35,731 bases of DNA from Haplomitrium mnioides (taxonomy: Eukaryota; Marchantiophyta; Haplomitriopsida; Calobryales), in assembly GCA_049999725.1 (NCBI GenBank), contig JBNGIS010017749.1, forward strand, positions 1 through 35,731. The letters run 5' to 3'. Under the pieces are notes generated by a model that was given only the letters and a program-made list of their open reading frames with translations, did no database searches and had not been told where the DNA came from. Below, one piece after another: positions 32,770-35,731 of this stretch (position 1 is the stretch's first letter; each line of letters starts with the position of its first letter). The position numbers and the translations under genes were made by a program.

Positions 32770-33920
32770 GTGAAACATCTAGGTTTCACAAATCCTTTCA
32801 ACTAACGAGCATTGGACTCCTCATGGACTTGGTAATATGCCACGTTGAGTCCATCAACAAAGAATAACAAGTCATCATCTTTGTCCCTCTGAACTCCATT
32901 AGTTGGAATGGCAGCAACATCATTTTGCTACCTTGATTTCCACTCTCTAGCTTTTTGGCAATGAAGCAGAAAAGCAAGAGGGTAGGAAACAAGTGTAGAA
33001 GGCTGCTCTTGATCATCTAGGGCTTCTTCGACCCTCGATCTTTTTCTCTCTTTTGCAGCTGTTGTCAATTTCTTGGCGAGCTCTCGTTTAAACGTTTTAT
33101 CCCACTGCACAAAGAAAAAATAGAAAAACATTAGAGGGGAAAACAAAAACCATTTTCACCTAGGAGAGGAAGACAATTTAAGCAAAGATTATGGTGGTTA
33201 AACTAAGATTGGCTTTACAGTCCATACACGTATGGATATTAAAGTTCAAGCATGTAGAGACTTTAAAGTACAAGCGAGGAACTTTAAGTCCAAATGAGCA
33301 TAGACTTTGAAGTTCATGCACGCATGGACTTTGAAGTCCTTGAGCACTTGTACTTCAAAGTTCATGCAAGCATGAACTTCAAGTCTATGCGCTTGGGTTT
33401 TAAAGTCCAAGCGTGCAAGAATTGCAAAGTCTATGCTCACATGGACTTCAAAGTCGAGGCACGCAAGTACTTCAAAGTCCATGCGCCATGGACTTTGACT
33501 ATAATTGAATTTCATTTTAACAAAACACAATCCAGAATAAATTCAATGCAACTCTAGAAAAATAAATGTTAAGTGGAAAAACAAACTTATCAAAAGCTTC
33601 TCAAAATTTTGAGTAAAACGCAGCCATCTTAGACTCCTCAGTGTGGAGAGGGTACTCCTCTCTTGCTTCTTTCTAGCTCCTACAATAAACTTCGAAGCAA
33701 AATGATTTCACCATCACTACCAAAACTTTATGTCTCTCTGCCTCATGAGACATTTCATTTATTGAAAGCTCTCCATCTTCCACCCGTTTCAAAATTGATA
33801 TTTTTACTTCATCAAGAAGACCTTGAAGGGACCTCCAAGGTGTCCACTTCATGTCCTCCATTCTCAGTGATCTTTGGCTTTTGGCTTCTAGCCCTTCACT
33901 GTGTTCTTCTCTCACATAGA
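32770..33920 (-). pseudogene. Fragment Y, broken two-exon frame of unknown function
   Basis: I do not recognise it. The upstream exon (about 33915-33587) contains MKWTPWRSLQGLLDEVKIS and EAERHKVLVVMVKSFCFEV, then two stops. The downstream exon from 33104 contains WDKTFKRELAKKLTTAAKER and KRSRVEEALDDQEQPS, ending near 32800. A clear acceptor (TTTTTCTTTGTGCAG, ending at 33105) precedes the second exon. The donor near 33586 (ATAA/GTTTGT) is weak. The basic helical stretch RELAKKLTTAAKERKRSR suggests a nucleic-acid-binding or coiled segment, but that is inference. Its layout (small exons around an intron filled with palindromic motifs) matches gene X, though the proteins do not visibly align. Confidence 0.45.
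33222..33499. repeat. Palindromic minisatellite of about 24 bp in the probable intron of Y
   Basis: About eleven units of 21-25 bp follow each other, of the form ACTTTGAAGTCCATGCACGC then ATGG. Since each unit is close to its own reverse complement, both strands are open and give nearly the same peptide repeat: plus has FKVHASMN and minus has FKVHACMN. It contains the same core as the motif elsewhere, here in tandem. Confidence 0.85.
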
Positions 33921-34073
33921 AAAAATGCTATGTTGTAAATCTTAGAGCTCACCACTTCTGAATGCCAGCGAGAACCAATTGTCTTAAAAAATGACTGTCT
34001 TCTCAAGTGTCGACTTGGGCTTTATCTCCAAGGTTTCCAACACTAATTCCCTTTTTAATTTTTGAGACAACAC

Positions 34074-34630
34074 TGTCAGCTAGTGCTTTTGAGCATTCAA
34101 GCGGAATTCACTAAAGCAGAAGCATCAGTGACCCAAATGCTCCTTAGCAAGTGTGAAGGCCTCGGAGGAACAGCTACTTACCTCAAACAGCTGATAAGAG
34201 CAGGGTGCATGAATCTTGGGAGGGAAACAGGATCATGGCGAAGGAGAGGAGGAAGGAGAGCAGGGATCGCCAGCTAGAGGAGAGGCCTCATTTTCAAATT
34301 CAAAGCAAGCCAGTGGGAATCCGTGGGCCTAAGGAGGATGCGGGGATGGGAGCTGGGGAGAAGGAGCAGACTCGCCACCCATGGCGAGGCGATCGCAGGA
34401 GGAAGAAGAAGGGATCATCAACAAGGAAGCCCGAAGGCACTCCAAAGGAAGGCAGATCGCGGGGGTCTTGCAGCGGCCACAAAACTAGGAAACAAGCATC
34501 AGGAGATGACAAGGAGGAGGTGAGATCTTGACAAGGGCGAGCAAGGCCAGGGAAGAGGGACGCCTCGATCCCGCAAGCAAGAGCGAGCCCTGCAGAGGCC
34601 GATCGAACGATCCGTCCAAGTCGGTAAGTC
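34074..34630 (+). other. Purine-rich region leading into a third giant LTR
   Basis: The region is rich in GGAGAAGGAG-like purine runs and reads as Arg/Lys/Gly-rich peptides (34205-34531), which I do not take as a gene. A TGTCAGC at 34074 could be the start of the LTR that is clearly recognised from about 34640, but I saw only weak similarity between the two. Confidence 0.3.
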
Positions 34631-34639
34631 CTGACGGAA

Positions 34640-35731
34640 GAGTGGAGTCCCCGGAAGGCCCCGCGAGATTCCACGGAAACGTGGCGTCTCCAGAGCCTTC
34701 GCGGGATTCCACGGACGACGTGGCAGCACCAGGAGGCCCGCGAGTCTGCGGAAAGGCGCCTCCCTAAGTAGGGAGCCCACTTAATTTGGTTCCGAAGCGT
34801 CTTCCGACGAAGGGAACCCGGTTAAGAGGGATCCGCGAGGAACCCAACAGGGGAGCAAGAAAAGGGGCCCGAAACAGCAATCTATCGCGGGTCTGGCCGA
34901 AGGAAATTGGGAGAGTGCCGGAAGGGGGATCTATCGAAGATCTGAGAGGAGGAGAAGCGCGGAAGCCGAAGGGGCGACCTAGCGCAAATTCGCCAAAGAG
35001 GAAACACAGAGGTGAGTCGGAAGGGGGACTGATCACTGATCTGACCGAATAAGAACGAGTGAAGGCACAAAGGCGATTTGTTGGCGAACCGGCTCAAGCA
35101 ACTTGCGTCAGTGACGAAGCGGTGACCCAGCGCAAATCGTCCAACGAGAAGAAGGCTGAGCCAGAAGGGCAATATGGTGCCTATCCGGTGGGGGGAAACA
35201 AAGGGCACGGCGAAAGCATGACATGTCGGCGAATCAGCGAGCGAGAAAAGAGCCGCCAGAAAACAAAGCTAATGTCGGTCAGACCAATGGAGGAGCTGCC
35301 GACGCCAAAAGGGTGACACTTTGCCGCTTCGGCATCCAGAAGGTAGAAGTTCGACGGGGTGCAGCGAAAAGTTCGAAAGGGGCGAACGGTCCGAAAAGGC
35401 CTAGTAGTTCTTATAGCGAGCTTCCCAAAGTGTTAACGAAGCTAGCCTCAGGCGAGCGAGCAGTTCTTACTTCGAAGGTATGTCGAAATGGCAATATCGC
35501 CACTGTTCTTATTCGGCAAGCAGAGGAAGTCCATGGCGGTTCGACGGATGACGTGGCGAGCGCAGGGAGCCCGCGGGATGGCTTCGGAGACGTGGCGCGC
35601 TGAGGAGCCGGGAGGTGTTTCCGAAGGTCAACTTTGGAAGAAGGGTCCGCGCGACGGTCCGCCTACCCCTTACGGGGCGGCGTCGGACGGCGCCCTTCGG
35701 ATGACGTGGCGCCTTGGGAAGCGTGTAAGGT
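34640..35731 (+). mobile_element. Third, CpG-rich LTR of the giant-LTR family, opposite orientation, truncated by the window
   Basis: Read on the plus strand it is collinear with the minus strand of the 3' and 5' LTRs above. First comes GGGAGCCCACTTAA near 34770, then GGTTCCGAAGCGTCTTCCGA and CGGTTAAGAGGGATCC, then a GCCGAAGGGG- and GATCTGA-rich minisatellite region (34860-35480), then GATGACGTGGC and GACGGTCCGCCTACCCC (about 35655) as in the older LTRs near 13150. It keeps many CG dinucleotides where the other LTRs have TG or CA, so it is a younger or less methylation-decayed relative, or a different subfamily. The right part of the element lies outside the window. Confidence 0.8.
34679..35710 (+). 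promoter_or_regulatory. Five ACGTGGC words (ABRE/G-box-like) in the third LTR
   Basis: Exact ACGTGGC occurs at 34679-34685, 34718-34724, 35551-35557, 35590-35596 and 35704-35710, all on the plus strand. ACGTGGC is the core of abscisic-acid-response elements bound by bZIP factors. In the older LTRs the equivalent places read GCCACGT (13100-13106, 19588-19594, 19706-19712) or the CpG-decayed GCCACAT (for example about 13197 and 13997). Function is inferred from the word only. Confidence 0.4.

Noticed and set aside
33222-33499. Regularly repeated units that could look like a CRISPR array
   Set aside because: Units follow each other directly with no unique spacers, diverge freely, and the setting is plant nuclear DNA with introns and retrotransposons.
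33246-33557. Overlapping open frames of 87 and 94 codons on opposite strands
   Set aside because: They arise from the self-complementary 24-bp minisatellite and have no other support.
34205-35052. Arg/Lys/Gly-rich frames of 66 to 124 codons on both strands at the right end
   Set aside because: High GC content and purine bias reduce stop codons; both strands are equally open and the region aligns with a noncoding LTR.
1-35731. tRNA, rRNA or small structural RNA genes
   Set aside because: I scanned for tRNA arm consensus words and rRNA text by eye and found none convincing; a tRNAscan or Infernal run would be needed to be sure.

Overview
The window looks like nuclear DNA of a land plant with a large, repeat-rich genome. 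It holds nested Ty3/gypsy-like and Ty1/copia LTR retrotransposon remains with plant-type PBS, PPT and gag sequences, spliceosomal introns, a CT microsatellite and three runs of N (two of exactly 100). I cannot name the species. A decayed gene of the DUF7869 type, which I associate more with non-flowering plants, algae and animals than with flowering plants, hints at a gymnosperm, fern or bryophyte, but this is weak evidence. I find no intact conserved host gene, no rRNA or tRNA gene, and no bacterial or phage feature.

Layout. 1-1905: copy 1 of an intron-containing repeat gene (here 'X', minus strand). 1941-2120: a tandem array of a short palindromic motif. 2206-6055: a decayed spliced gene with DUF7869-like signatures (plus strand). 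6056-11104: AT-rich and GC-rich repeat debris, a 100-N gap and a minisatellite. 11105-11385 and 22195-23905: copy 2 of X, split by an LTR retrotransposon at 11386-22194 (minus strand, 5-bp target duplication GCTAC). That element has LTRs of 4.9 and 4.2 kb but only 1.67 kb inside, carrying a gag-like frame with two stops and no pol. It resembles the non-autonomous LARD or TR-GAG types. 23895-25128: a copia gag-protease remnant. 25129-29400: LTR-like debris and two repeat arrays. 29400-32110: a decayed gypsy gag-pol. 32770-33920: another broken two-exon frame ('Y', minus strand). About 34640 to the end: a CpG-rich relative of the giant LTR in the opposite orientation.

The most interesting signal is a short inverted-repeat motif with a core like CYATGCRYGCATRG. 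It occurs alone or in arrays in the introns of X copy 1, X copy 2, the DUF7869-like gene and Y, and also beside these genes. I did not see it in the giant LTR element, the copia remnant or the gypsy remnant. This suggests a functional or ancestral link between these intron-bearing units, for instance motif arrays recognised by an element-encoded DNA-binding protein. That interpretation is inference.

All protein-coding remains carry stops or frameshifts, so the window reads as layered, mostly dead mobile DNA. The clearest order of events is: X amplified after it had already acquired stop codons; the giant LTR element then inserted into X copy 2; then one LTR gained a 0.9-kb tandem duplication while the other gained a CT microsatellite.
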